Shown: positions 1 through 6,378, numbered from the stretch's first letter. The stretch: 7,124 bases of DNA from Syntrophaceae bacterium PtaB.Bin038 (GCA_002067855.1 MVQS01000428.1:1-7124), one strand, 5' to 3'. A program made the numbers and translations. The notes: generated by a model from the letters alone, not told the origin.

Positions 1-213
1 CGGCCGGGCAGGAACCGGGGCGCCATGCTCTGCACCCGCCCCGGGTCCGGCGACGAGAGAGACGTGGAGAAGTCCGTCCCCTTCGCCCGTGAGCAGCCTC
101 GGCGCCGTGTTGACCGCCGTGGACAGGACCGCTGCGATCACCGCGGCATGGAGGATCGCCGATGCCAGCACGGCTGAACGGAACGATTTCCTGTGGTTGA
201 GGATGTCGATCAT
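1..213 (-). CDS. tonB: TonB-like energy transducer, N-terminal 71 codons (partial)
   Basis: The frame opens at ATG 213-211 and continues without a stop to the left edge, so only the N-terminus is seen. It reads as a short basic cytoplasmic start (MIDILNHRKSFRS), one hydrophobic segment at about residues 14-33 (AVLASAILHAAVIAAVLSTA), then a periplasmic stretch rich in Gly, Ala and Pro (ending GAPVPARP). This is the usual layout of TonB, which is anchored in the inner membrane and passes proton-motive energy to outer-membrane receptors through a Pro-rich linker. A good ribosome binding site, GGAAGGA, lies 7 bases before the ATG. It follows the ATPase gene by 43 bases in the same direction and is the last visible gene of the B12 transport cluster, which suggests a dedicated TonB. 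The diagnostic C-terminal domain is outside the window, so another single-span membrane protein is possible. Confidence 0.72.
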   Translation of the reverse strand, partial: MIDILNHRKSFRSAVLASAILHAAVIAAVLSTAVNTAPRLLTGEGDGLLHVSLVAGPGAGAEHGAPVPARP

Positions 214-256
214 GTTCAATTCCTTCCATGCGAATCCGCGACCCGTTCGCAGGGGG

Positions 257-1066
257 CTACGCACTGTTCAGCGCGAAGCGGTATTCTTCGCTCAGGGGCG
301 TGATCTGCGGCAGGCCCGTTACGGCATTTTTCTCGACGATCACATCGATGCCGTAGACCTCCCGGATGTTTTCCGCCGTGATGACCTCCGCCGGACGTCC
401 CATGCTGTGGATCCTGCCGTTGTGCAGCAGGACGATCCGGTCGCAGTACAGGGCGGCCAGGTTGACGTCGTGGGTCACGGCCAGGACGGAGAGCCGCTGC
501 TCACGGTTCAGTGTCTTGATGAGGTCGAAGAATTCGACCTGGTGTCGGATGTCCAGGAAGGCCGTGGGCTCGTCCAGCAGCATGATCCCGGGCTCCTGGG
601 CCAGCGCCCTGGCGATGAGCACCCTCTGCCGCTCGCCGCCGCTCAGGGCGTTCATGTTCCGGTTCGTGAGCGCGGCCGTGTCGGTCCTCTCCATGGCCCT
701 GCGGGCGATCTGCAGGTCCCTTTCCCGCTCGAACTCCCAGGGCTTCAGGTGGGGGGCCCGGCCCATGAGGACGACCTCCTGGACGGCGAAGGGAAACACC
801 ATCGCCGTCTCCTGGGGCACGACGGCGATCATCCGGGCGACGGCGTCGCGCTTCATCTTCCCGACGGGGACCCCGTCGAGATAGACCGCCCCCTCCTGGG
901 GCGGCAGGATCCCGTCGATCACCCGCAGCAAAGTGGTCTTTCCCGAGCCGTTGGGCCCGATGATCCCGGTGAAATCTCCCTGACGGACCTCGAGGGTGAC
1001 CCCCCGAAGGACCCAGCCGTCATGGCCGTATCGAAATCCGATGTCTTCGACCCTGATGACCGCCAT
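257..1066 (-). CDS. btuD: Cobalamin ABC importer ATPase, BtuD/FecE family
   Basis: This 269-residue protein is the ATP-hydrolysing subunit of a binding-protein-dependent importer; two copies dock on the permease at the cytoplasmic face. All ABC motifs are present in order: Walker A GPNGSGKT (37-44), Q-loop Gln85 in VVPQET, signature LSGGERQR (141-148), Walker B IMLLDEPT (161-168), D-loop Asp172 and switch His199 in THD. The length and the C-terminal tail after the H-loop fit the iron-siderophore/haem/B12 (FecE/BtuD) subfamily. Sequence alone does not separate these ligands; the cobalamin riboswitch at the head of its operon favours B12. The ATG lies 3 bases after the permease stop, which implies tight co-transcription and probably translational coupling. 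The stop is TAG at 259-257. Confidence 0.9.
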   Translation of the reverse strand: MAVIRVEDIGFRYGHDGWVLRGVTLEVRQGDFTGIIGPNGSGKTTLLRVIDGILPPQEGAVYLDGVPVGKMKRDAVARMIAVVPQETAMVFPFAVQEVVLMGRAPHLKPWEFERERDLQIARRAMERTDTAALTNRNMNALSGGERQRVLIARALAQEPGIMLLDEPTAFLDIRHQVEFFDLIKTLNREQRLSVLAVTHDVNLAALYCDRIVLLHNGRIHSMGRPAEVITAENIREVYGIDVIVEKNAVTGLPQITPLSEEYRFALNSA

Positions 1067-1069
1067 GGG

Positions 1070-2176
1070 TCAGACCGCCTTTTTCCGCAGCAGATAGATG
1101 AAATAGGGCGCCCCGCAGAGGGCGGTGATCACGCCGACGGGCAGCTCCGCCGGCGCCGTGACCGTCCGGGCGATCGTGTCCGCCGTCACCATGAACGCCG
1201 CGCCGAATAGGACCGAGGCCGGGATCAGGAGTCGGTGATCCGACCCCAGGAGCATCCGCATGAGATGGGGGATGATGAGGCCGACGAAGCCGATCGAGCC
1301 GCTCGACGCGACGGCGCCGGCCGTAGCAAGAGAGGCAGCCAGGAACAGGACCTTCTTTGTCCGCTCCACATCGACCCCCAGTTGCATCGCCGTCTCCTCG
1401 CCCAGGACCATCAGATTCAGGGCCCTGGCGCAGGCGTAAATGACGCCGAAGCTGCCGAGGAAAAGGATGGCGCTGAAGAGGATGTCGCGCCCCTCGGCGA
1501 CTCCCAGGTCCCCCATGAGCCAGAACAGGATTCGGTGCGTCGAGAAGATGTCGCTGTTGAGGGTCGTGCTGCTGAGAAGCAGCATGATGACGGATGAGAA
1601 AAAGGCGTTCAGGATCACGCCGGCCAGCAAGAGCGTATTGGAGGCCAGCTTTCGGCCGGTGCGGGCGATTCCGAAAACGACGGCGACCGACAGCAGCGCC
1701 CCCAGGAAGGCAAGCGCCGGGACGCCCAGGGGGATGAGCGACGCGCCCATCAGGATCCCCAGAATGGCGCCGACCGCCGCGCCCCCCGAGATTCCCAGGA
1801 TATAAGGCTCGGCCAGAGGGTTGCGAAGCAGGGCCTGGAAAACGGCCCCGGCCATGGAAAGTGAGGCGCCGACGACGCAGGCGAAGGCGATCCGGGGCAG
1901 CCGGATGGAAAAGAGAATCGTCCTCTCCGCCTCATCGAGCGATGAGAGCCCCTCCCGGCCTCTGAAAATGAGCGCCTTCAGGGCCGGGATGGCGCTGATG
2001 TCCGACGCCCCGGCCAGGAGGGACATTCCGGAAACGACGATGACCAGGCCGGCCAAAATCAGACAGGTCTTCAGGAGCCTGGGGATGGTCACGGCGGGGG
2101 AGGCTGTCGCCCGGAAGGCGAAGACGGCGGCCAGCACCGGGATGAAGAGAAAAGCGATCAGGAACGACGCAGACAT
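1070..2176 (-). CDS. btuC: Cobalamin ABC importer permease, BtuC/FecCD family
   Basis: This 368-residue inner-membrane protein has many hydrophobic helices across its whole length, consistent with the roughly ten-helix FecCD fold that forms the translocation channel as a dimer. Conserved family stretches are visible: RLPRIAFACVVGASL (92-106), then FQALLRNPLAEPYILGISGG (113-132), and near the C-terminus GSIGFVGLIIPHLMR (293-307), where the cytoplasmic ATPase-contacting loop precedes the last helices. The start is ATG 2176 and the length is normal for the family. A G-run just before the ATG acts as ribosome binding site and lies in a small hairpin (2179-2194). The gene is preceded by its own cobalamin riboswitch and overlaps nothing; the ATPase gene starts 3 bases after its stop. 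The riboswitch is the main reason for naming the substrate as cobalamin rather than haem or a siderophore. Confidence 0.9.
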   Translation of the reverse strand: MSASFLIAFLFIPVLAAVFAFRATASPAVTIPRLLKTCLILAGLVIVVSGMSLLAGASDISAIPALKALIFRGREGLSSLDEAERTILFSIRLPRIAFACVVGASLSMAGAVFQALLRNPLAEPYILGISGGAAVGAILGILMGASLIPLGVPALAFLGALLSVAVVFGIARTGRKLASNTLLLAGVILNAFFSSVIMLLLSSTTLNSDIFSTHRILFWLMGDLGVAEGRDILFSAILFLGSFGVIYACARALNLMVLGEETAMQLGVDVERTKKVLFLAASLATAGAVASSGSIGFVGLIIPHLMRMLLGSDHRLLIPASVLFGAAFMVTADTIARTVTAPAELPVGVITALCGAPYFIYLLRKKAV

Positions 2177-2178
2177 GG

Positions 2179-2194
2179 TTCCCCCCGCGAGGAA
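2179..2194 (-). promoter_or_regulatory. Hairpin occluding the ribosome binding site of the permease gene
   Basis: On the minus strand TTCCTC and GGGGAA can pair (six pairs, one G-U) around a four-base loop. The G-rich arm is the only ribosome-binding-like sequence before the permease ATG at 2176. It lies directly after the 3' side of riboswitch stem P1 (2198-2207), where a translational expression platform would sit. The pairing is seen in the sequence; the regulatory role is inferred. Confidence 0.45.
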
Positions 2195-2196
2195 AT

Positions 2197-2343
2197 CGAG
2201 ATGGACGGGTCTTCCGGCTCAGGGCCATCTACGGCCTCCCTTCCCATCATGGTCGGCCCATGACAGTGGTTATGAGGCTTTCGCTCCCATCACGGCTGCG
2301 GGGCAGCGGGGGCTTTGCACCCCTCTTCCATGCGTCCATCCCA
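2197..2343 (-). promoter_or_regulatory. Cobalamin riboswitch ahead of the permease-ATPase-TonB genes
   Basis: The minus strand shows the conserved cobalamin aptamer elements in order: GTGCAAAGCC with GCTGCCCCGCA in the 5' half, ACCACTG (2270-2264), GGGAAGG, and a B12 box of the form GAGCCGGAAGACC (ending near 2209). Closing stem P1 can be drawn as about ten pairs between GGGATGGACG (2342-2333) and CGTCCATCTC (2207-2198), with one G-U. The aptamer ends about 20 bases before the permease ATG, and no T-run terminator lies between them, so control of translation by B12 is more likely than premature termination. No convincing sigma-70 promoter was found upstream; transcription may start in 2345-2406 or read through from btuF. 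Confidence 0.9.
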
Positions 2344-2371
2344 TCGAGGCGCTTGAAAAAGCCCGATGACC

Positions 2372-2394
2372 AACGGTTCGATGATCAAACCGTT
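2372..2394. repeat. Inverted repeat between the btuF terminator and the btuC riboswitch
   Basis: AACGGTT and AACCGTT are perfect 7-base arms around a 9-base spacer, CGATGATCA. On the plus strand a T-rich run follows, so it could end plus-strand transcription, although no plus-strand gene precedes it. On the minus strand it lies upstream of the permease riboswitch, where an operator or a leader hairpin is also possible. No function can be assigned. Confidence 0.4.
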
Positions 2395-2406
2395 TTGTTT
2401 GACTAT

Positions 2407-2460
2407 AAAAAAGCCCGTCCCCCCCGTCAAGGGCTATTTGACGGCCCGCCCGGACCGTCA
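2407..2460 (-). terminator. Terminator region after the btuF-like gene
   Basis: On the minus strand a 9-pair hairpin with a GGGC loop (2460-2439, one G-T) begins at the TGA stop codon itself. After it, AGCCC (2435-2431) can pair with GGGCT (2416-2412), and that arm runs straight into six T residues (2412-2407). A third pairing, CCGTCAA with TTGACGG around ATAGCCC, overlaps and excludes the other two. The T-run after a GC stem supports an intrinsic terminator that separates receptor/binding protein from permease/ATPase. The distal stem is only 5 pairs, so termination may be partial. Confidence 0.6.
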
Positions 2461-3303
2461 GAGCCTGCCCGTGCAGGCGGCGATCTCCCGGATCCCTTCC
2501 AGGATCCTCGGCCCGAGCCGGAAGACGGCGTCGCTCGTGTAGCAGACCCGACCCTTCTTTACGGCGTCCAGGTGTTCGAGCTTCTTGAAGAGGCCCCTCG
2601 CCTGCATCTCCGCCTCCTCCCGGGTCGCATTGCCCATGAGACCCAAGAGGATCATGTCCGGTGCCCCGGTGATGATCATCTCGACGGAATAGCGCGGGTA
2701 CTCGACCGCCGCGTCCGCGGCCAGGTTCCGGAGCCCGAGCAGCCGGAAAATGTCGTCGATCAGCGTCCCGGGGCCGACGACCAGCGGGGGCTCGGGCTGC
2801 ACGATGAACAGGACGCTCCGGATGCGCGGATCGGCCTTCCCCTTCGCCCTCGCTTCATATTGCCTGAGGGATTTTTCGATCCCCTCGGCCCTCCTGTTTG
2901 CCGCCTGTGCGACATTGAGAGCCGCGCCCATATCCCGGATGCCCCGGGGCAGTTCCTCGAGACGGCGCGCATCGAAGAGGTGGATCCGTATGCCGAGTCT
3001 CTGCAGGCGCCGGCCGAACTCCGGCGGGTTGCCGTCCTTCGTCATGACGACGACGTCGGGCTTCATGGCCACCACCGCCTCCAGCGAGGGCGTCGAGAAG
3101 CCCCCGATCTTCGGCTTGCCCCGCGCCTCCGCGGGGTGGTCGCAGTAGTCCGTGACGGCCACGACGCGGCCGCCGAGCCCGATGTCGTAGAGGATCTCCG
3201 TCAGGTTGGGCGCGAGGGAGACGATCCTCTGCGGCGGCGCCGCGGTCGCCGTGCCGCAGAGGACCCCCCAGACAAGAAGGAATAGAAGGAAACGTTTCAG
3301 CAC
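2458..3303 (-). CDS. btuF: Periplasmic cobalamin-binding protein, BtuF-like
   Basis: The chosen start, GTG at 3303, gives 281 residues beginning with a signal peptide: MLKRF, a hydrophobic core, then TATAA before the mature APPQRIVSL. GGGAGG lies 10 bases upstream. The frame stays open far upstream of 3303, but that part overlaps the receptor gene. The mature protein fits the periplasmic binding protein 2 family: RIVSLAPNLTEILYDIGLGG (26-45), VVAVTDYCDHP (47-57), a KPDVVV strand (81-86), a helix linker in the middle, and a C-terminal lobe with VGPGTLIDDIFRLLG (176-190). It should deliver corrinoid from the receptor to the BtuCD importer. There is a Cys in the signal peptide (GVLCGT), but the residue before it is Leu, so a lipoprotein is unlikely. 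It starts 23 bases after the receptor stop, in one operon with it. Confidence 0.87.
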   Translation of the reverse strand: MLKRFLLFLLVWGVLCGTATAAPPQRIVSLAPNLTEILYDIGLGGRVVAVTDYCDHPAEARGKPKIGGFSTPSLEAVVAMKPDVVVMTKDGNPPEFGRRLQRLGIRIHLFDARRLEELPRGIRDMGAALNVAQAANRRAEGIEKSLRQYEARAKGKADPRIRSVLFIVQPEPPLVVGPGTLIDDIFRLLGLRNLAADAAVEYPRYSVEMIITGAPDMILLGLMGNATREEAEMQARGLFKKLEHLDAVKKGRVCYTSDAVFRLGPRILEGIREIAACTGRL

Positions 3304-3326
3304 AGCCGGGTTGCCTCCCGGGTACG

Positions 3327-5372
3327 TTAGAAGTGAACCGTCAGCCCTGCCCGGTAATTGATACCGGCGACCGGGTAGAACGCCGCACCCCCCGGCAGGA
3401 AGGCGCTCTCGAACGCGTAGGAGGAGTATTTCTCGTCCCCGATGTTCTCGACGCCGGCAAAGGCGGTGAGGCGGTAGCCGGCGACGGTCGGTTTCCACGT
3501 CAGGTACAGGTTGTAGAGCGTGTAGCTGTCGAGCTTTGGCGAACTGTTGTCGTCGTCCTGTCCGAGATACTGACTCCCGACGTAGCGGATCTCCGGCCTC
3601 AGGGTCAGGTTCCAGGGCAGGAAAATCTCCAGGGCGCCGTTGGCCATGTGCGCCGGGACGAGGGGCACGTCCTTGTCCGAGTTGGCCCCCGCGCGGAACG
3701 TGACGTTCTGCAGGGTGTAGTTCGCCGTGAGACGGAACCATTTCTTCAGTTCGTAGGCCATCGAGAGCTCCAGGCCCTCGTGGCGAGTCTTGTCCAGGTT
3801 GACGTTTCGGCCGGTGAACGTCAGCGGGTCGGACACGTACTTGATCTCGTCCTCCATGTCGATCCGGTAGACGGTCGCCGCCAGTTTCAGGTCCTTGAGC
3901 GGGTACAAGGTGACGCCTGCCTCATAGCTGTTTCCCGTCTCCTTCTCGAGGTCCGTGTAGAAGGCGTCCGTTCCGAAGCCGTAGTACGAGGCCTGCTCGT
4001 CGAGGAAGGGGATCCGGAAAACCCGGGCGTATTTCACGAAGGCCCTGGACCGCTCCCCGAACAGGTAGGTGAGCGCCGCCTCGTAGGCCTCGCCCTTGTG
4101 AATCTTCTCCGAGTCGAACACGGTCGTTGAGGTGAGAAGATCCGTGAATTTGCCGTTGATTTCGACCCGCTCCAGGCGGGCCCCCAGGGTCAGGATCAGA
4201 TCCTGCAGGAGGTTGAAATCGTCACGGATGTAGCCGCCCAGCGATTTTCTCTCGATCTCCGCCATGTTGTTCTTGACGGTCAGCCGGGGGTCGGCGAAGG
4301 CGTCCTTGTCGAACTGATCGCGGTAAACGTCGACACCGAGCGTGAGCTTGTTGTCGCGGCCGAAGATCTTCCTGTCCAGGACGTATTTCGGCGTGGCGCC
4401 GATCGTGTCGATGTCCACAACGGAATAGGACAGAAAGGAATCCCATTTCGTGGTCACCTCTCGGGTGCCCCAGATCAGGTTGAGATCGAAGCGGCCGAAC
4501 TCGCCCAAGGCCGACTTGATGAGGAGGTTCGTGATCATCGAGTCGTTGCGGGCGTCGTCGTTCTGCACCCCGGGCTGCGCCTGTCGCCGGTCCTGCTCGA
4601 GCTGGGCCCGGGTGAGATACCCGGGCAGCTGGTAGTCGGTCCGGTTGAGACCAATGCCGAGCGACACGTCGAATCGGTCGCTATCGGCATAGCCGAGATT
4701 GACCCCGCCGCTGCCGGAGGTGAATTTGGAGCGGTCCCGGTACCCGTCGGTGTGCAGGTGCTCGCCGTTGACGGCGTAGTAGAACTTGTCGACCGATCCC
4801 TTCGCCGTCGCCCGCTCGTTATGAGAGCCGAAACTGCCGCCGATGAACCCGATGTCCACCTTCGGCGGCCCCTCGCCGCGCTTGGTGACGATGTTGATCG
4901 TCCCGGCGATGGCCGCATCGCCGTAGAGGACGCTCGCGGCCCCCCTGGAGATCTCGATCCGGTCGATCTCACCCAGGGGGATCTCCAGCCAGTTGACGGA
5001 GGCCATGTCGGGCCGGTTGAGCTTCCTGCCGTCGAGGGTGACGGCCGTGCGGCCGAACCCGTTCTCGCCGAAGCCGCGCATGTCGACGGTTGCCTGGGCG
5101 GCGTTGCCGCTCGTGCTCCTCACGTAGACGCCGTCGAGGCCGGTCAGGACCTCGGCCAGGTTCGTCGCCCCGGAATTGGCGATGTCCTCGGCGGTGATGA
5201 CCGTCACGTTGGCGGGTACCTTGCGGACCTCCTGACGGTCCCGTGTGGCCATGACGACCACCTCGTCCATCCGGACGGACTCCTTCGCGGGCGGCACCGC
5301 CTGGCCGTTAGCGGGTGCGCTCATCCCGCAGAGCAGAAGCGAACAGGCTACGAATTGAATGATCCCCTTCAT
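3327..5372 (-). CDS. btuB: TonB-dependent outer-membrane corrinoid receptor, BtuB-like
   Basis: The start ATG 5372 has AGGAGA 8 bases upstream and gives 681 residues, the usual size for TonB-dependent receptors. The signal peptide spans about residues 1-25 (MKGIIQFVACSLLLCG through ANGQA). A TonB box DEVVVMA lies at 36-42. The plug domain follows, with VPANVTVITAEDI (52-64), LAEVLTGLDGVYV (72-84), DMRGFGENG (97-105), and IEISRGAASVLYGDAAIAGT (139-158), ending at INIVTKRG. The rest is a long run of alternating beta strands forming the barrel, with the expected terminal aromatic residue in GLTVHF. It should bring corrinoids across the outer membrane at the expense of TonB energy. The sequence itself shows only the receptor family; the cobalamin riboswitch directly upstream and the btuF-like gene 23 bases downstream point to B12 or cobinamide as ligand. 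Confidence 0.88.
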   Translation of the reverse strand: MKGIIQFVACSLLLCGMSAPANGQAVPPAKESVRMDEVVVMATRDRQEVRKVPANVTVITAEDIANSGATNLAEVLTGLDGVYVRSTSGNAAQATVDMRGFGENGFGRTAVTLDGRKLNRPDMASVNWLEIPLGEIDRIEISRGAASVLYGDAAIAGTINIVTKRGEGPPKVDIGFIGGSFGSHNERATAKGSVDKFYYAVNGEHLHTDGYRDRSKFTSGSGGVNLGYADSDRFDVSLGIGLNRTDYQLPGYLTRAQLEQDRRQAQPGVQNDDARNDSMITNLLIKSALGEFGRFDLNLIWGTREVTTKWDSFLSYSVVDIDTIGATPKYVLDRKIFGRDNKLTLGVDVYRDQFDKDAFADPRLTVKNNMAEIERKSLGGYIRDDFNLLQDLILTLGARLERVEINGKFTDLLTSTTVFDSEKIHKGEAYEAALTYLFGERSRAFVKYARVFRIPFLDEQASYYGFGTDAFYTDLEKETGNSYEAGVTLYPLKDLKLAATVYRIDMEDEIKYVSDPLTFTGRNVNLDKTRHEGLELSMAYELKKWFRLTANYTLQNVTFRAGANSDKDVPLVPAHMANGALEIFLPWNLTLRPEIRYVGSQYLGQDDDNSSPKLDSYTLYNLYLTWKPTVAGYRLTAFAGVENIGDEKYSSYAFESAFLPGGAAFYPVAGINYRAGLTVHF

Positions 5373-5374
5373 AC

Positions 5375-5409
5375 GATAATTCTCCTTTCCCCCTCGGGAG
5401 TGAATTATC
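5375..5409 (-). promoter_or_regulatory. Hairpin spanning the ribosome binding site of the receptor gene
   Basis: On the minus strand GATAATTC (5409-5402) and GAATTATC (5382-5375) are perfect 8-base inverted arms around a 19-base loop. The ribosome binding site AGGAGA (5386-5381) lies partly in the loop and partly in the 3' arm, and the arm ends 2 bases before the ATG. A nearby CTCC in the loop could also pair with GGAG. The hairpin begins right after the riboswitch P1 region, so it is a candidate B12-controlled block of translation. Confidence 0.55.
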
Positions 5410-5410
5410 A

Positions 5411-5563
5411 AGCCCCCCGATAAGTCTCCTGGCTCGCGGCGCCCTACTTTCCACGCCTTCCCGTCCGTTTTGGGGACAGTGGCACGCTGTGGATTTCGTT
5501 CCGCCTACAGGTGCGGGGCAGCGCCGGCTTTGGACCGGCTTCCTCTAATCGGGCAGCTGACTT
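5411..5563 (-). promoter_or_regulatory. Cobalamin riboswitch ahead of the receptor and binding-protein genes
   Basis: The minus strand carries the cobalamin aptamer elements: GAGGAAGCCGGTCCAAAGCC and GCTGCCCCGCA in the 5' half, GCCACTG (5483-5477), GGGAAGGCG, and the B12 box GAGCCAGGAGAC (from 5435). P1 can form between CCCGATTAG (5553-5545) and CTTATCGGG (5424-5416) with one T-T mismatch, and can extend outward. The element starts only about 15 bases after the cobU stop codon, so the leader sits directly on the end of cobU. No clear promoter was found for it; it may share the cobU transcript or use a promoter inside the 3' part of cobU. No terminator lies between aptamer and ATG. Confidence 0.93.
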
Positions 5564-5578
5564 GCGCCGTTTTCTCGT

Positions 5579-6124
5579 TTAAAAGCCTCCCTTGATCGTT
5601 ACGGGGATCCCGGAAACCATGAACACCACCGTATCGGCCCGGGCCGCGATGACCTGGTTGCACCGACCGGCCAGATCCCGGTATTTCCGGGCCAGAGGGT
5701 TGTCCGGGATGATGCCCAGGCCCACCTCGTTGGTGACGAAGATGACGGTGCCCGGCCTGTTTCTGCAGGAATCCAGAATCTCGCCGCACAGGCCGCCGAC
5801 CTCCTCCTCGGTTACGTCGCGGCTCTCCTTCCCGGCCTCGTGCAGTAGGTTGTTGACCCAGAGCGTGAGGCAATCCACCAGGCAGACCTCGTGCTCCCCG
5901 TCAGCCCGGAGCGCGTCAGCGAGATGGAGCGGCTCCTCGATCGTGGTCCAGGCCGACGCACTTCGCGCCTCCCGGTGCTTTCGAACCCGATCGGCCGTCT
6001 CGTCGTCGATGACGGGGCAGGTGGCGATATAGACCCTCCTGCCGCCGAGCGATTCGGCCAGCTTCTGGGCGAAGGTGCTCTTGCCGCTCCTGCCCCCGCC
6101 GGTGACGAGAATAACGCGGGCCAC
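5579..6124 (-). CDS. cobU: Adenosylcobinamide kinase / cobinamide-phosphate guanylyltransferase
   Basis: The start GTG at 6124, with GGGGGA 6 bases upstream, gives 181 residues, the standard length of CobU. The enzyme phosphorylates adenosylcobinamide and then transfers GMP to it, making AdoCbi-GDP for nucleotide-loop assembly; it serves both de novo synthesis and cobinamide salvage. The P-loop is GGGRSGKS (9-16), followed by YIATCPVIDDE (32-42). In DRVRKHREAR, His50 corresponds to the His that carries GMP in characterised CobU. Further family motifs are VDCLTLWVNNLL and, near the C-terminus, FVTNEVGLGIIPDNPLARKY and DLAGRCNQVIA. The frame stays open upstream to an ATG near 6286, but that part runs through the terminator and riboswitch and is rejected. 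The gene lies under its own cobalamin riboswitch, beside the import genes, which suggests salvage of imported corrinoids. Confidence 0.95.
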   Translation of the reverse strand: MARVILVTGGGRSGKSTFAQKLAESLGGRRVYIATCPVIDDETADRVRKHREARSASAWTTIEEPLHLADALRADGEHEVCLVDCLTLWVNNLLHEAGKESRDVTEEEVGGLCGEILDSCRNRPGTVIFVTNEVGLGIIPDNPLARKYRDLAGRCNQVIAARADTVVFMVSGIPVTIKGGF

Positions 6125-6139
6125 TTGCTGTCCCCCAAT

Positions 6140-6168
6140 AAAAAACCCCGGACATCGACTGCCCGGGG
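6140..6168 (-). terminator. Riboswitch-controlled intrinsic terminator before cobU
   Basis: On the minus strand CCCCGGGCA (6168-6160) pairs with TGTCCGGGG (6154-6146), nine pairs with one G-T, around the loop GTCGA. It is followed at once by six T residues. It lies between the cobalamin aptamer and the cobU start codon (6124), where a transcriptional off-switch would sit. High B12 would be expected to favour this hairpin and stop cobU transcription. Confidence 0.9.
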
Positions 6169-6224
6169 ATTCCGTTTTCCACCCGTTGCTGCTGCAGCCC
6201 CGTCCCTTTCCCACGAGGTCCGGT

Positions 6225-6240
6225 CTGCAATGAAATGCAG
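6225..6240 (-). promoter_or_regulatory. Candidate P1-competing hairpin in the cobU leader
   Basis: On the minus strand CTGCA and TGCAG pair around TTTCAT. The first arm (6240-6236) overlaps the 3' strand of aptamer stem P1 (6241-6237), so the two structures exclude each other. It could be part of the ligand-free state. The stem is only five pairs, so the call is tentative. Confidence 0.35.
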
Positions 6241-6372
6241 GGAGGTCTTCTGGCTTCCGGATCATCTTACGGGCCGGCCTTCCCATCCTGGCGGACAGTG
6301 GCGCAATCGGCCTTCATCCCCGGTTACAGCGGCGGGTCCGCGACGGACTTTCACCGTCTTCCCTTCGCCTGC
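6237..6372 (-). promoter_or_regulatory. Cobalamin riboswitch ahead of cobU
   Basis: This is the most canonical of the three aptamers. The minus strand reads GGGAAGACGGTGAAAGTCCG, then CCGCCGCTGTAACCGG, GCCACTG (6302-6296), GGGAAGGCC, and the B12 box GGAAGCCAGAAGACC. P1 can form between GCAGG (6372-6368) and CCTGC (6241-6237). The aptamer begins a few bases after the predicted transcription start of the promoter at 6379-6407 and is followed by the terminator at 6140-6168. A full transcriptional riboswitch is therefore visible: promoter, aptamer, terminator, gene. Confidence 0.96.
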
Positions 6373-6378
6373 GAGTCC

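Noticed and set aside
89..1210. A 373-codon open frame on the plus strand
   Set aside because: It lies opposite the ATPase and TonB-like genes, has no recognisable domain, and is rich in Arg, Asp, Gly and Pro as expected for the antisense frame of a GC-rich gene.
3244..3303. Lipoprotein signal in the btuF-like protein
   Set aside because: The Cys at residue 16 is preceded by Leu, not Gly, Ala or Ser, so the lipobox is poor; signal peptidase I cleavage after TATAA fits better.
2458..3741. A 427-codon version of the btuF-like gene starting upstream at 3741
   Set aside because: The extra part overlaps the 3' end of the receptor gene; GTG 3303 has a ribosome binding site and yields a proper signal peptide.
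2260..4130. Two long plus-strand frames (2260-3285 and 3333-4130)
   Set aside because: They lie opposite the btuF-like and btuB-like genes, which have clear family motifs; the composition is that of antisense shadows and the first also runs through the riboswitch and terminator.
5373..5411. Upstream start of the receptor gene at 5411 (TTG)
   Set aside because: It would put 13 polar residues before the signal peptide and lies in the riboswitch; ATG 5372 has a strong ribosome binding site.
6125..6286. N-terminal extension of CobU from 6286
   Set aside because: The stretch is explained by the aptamer and terminator; GTG 6124 gives the exact family length and has a ribosome binding site.
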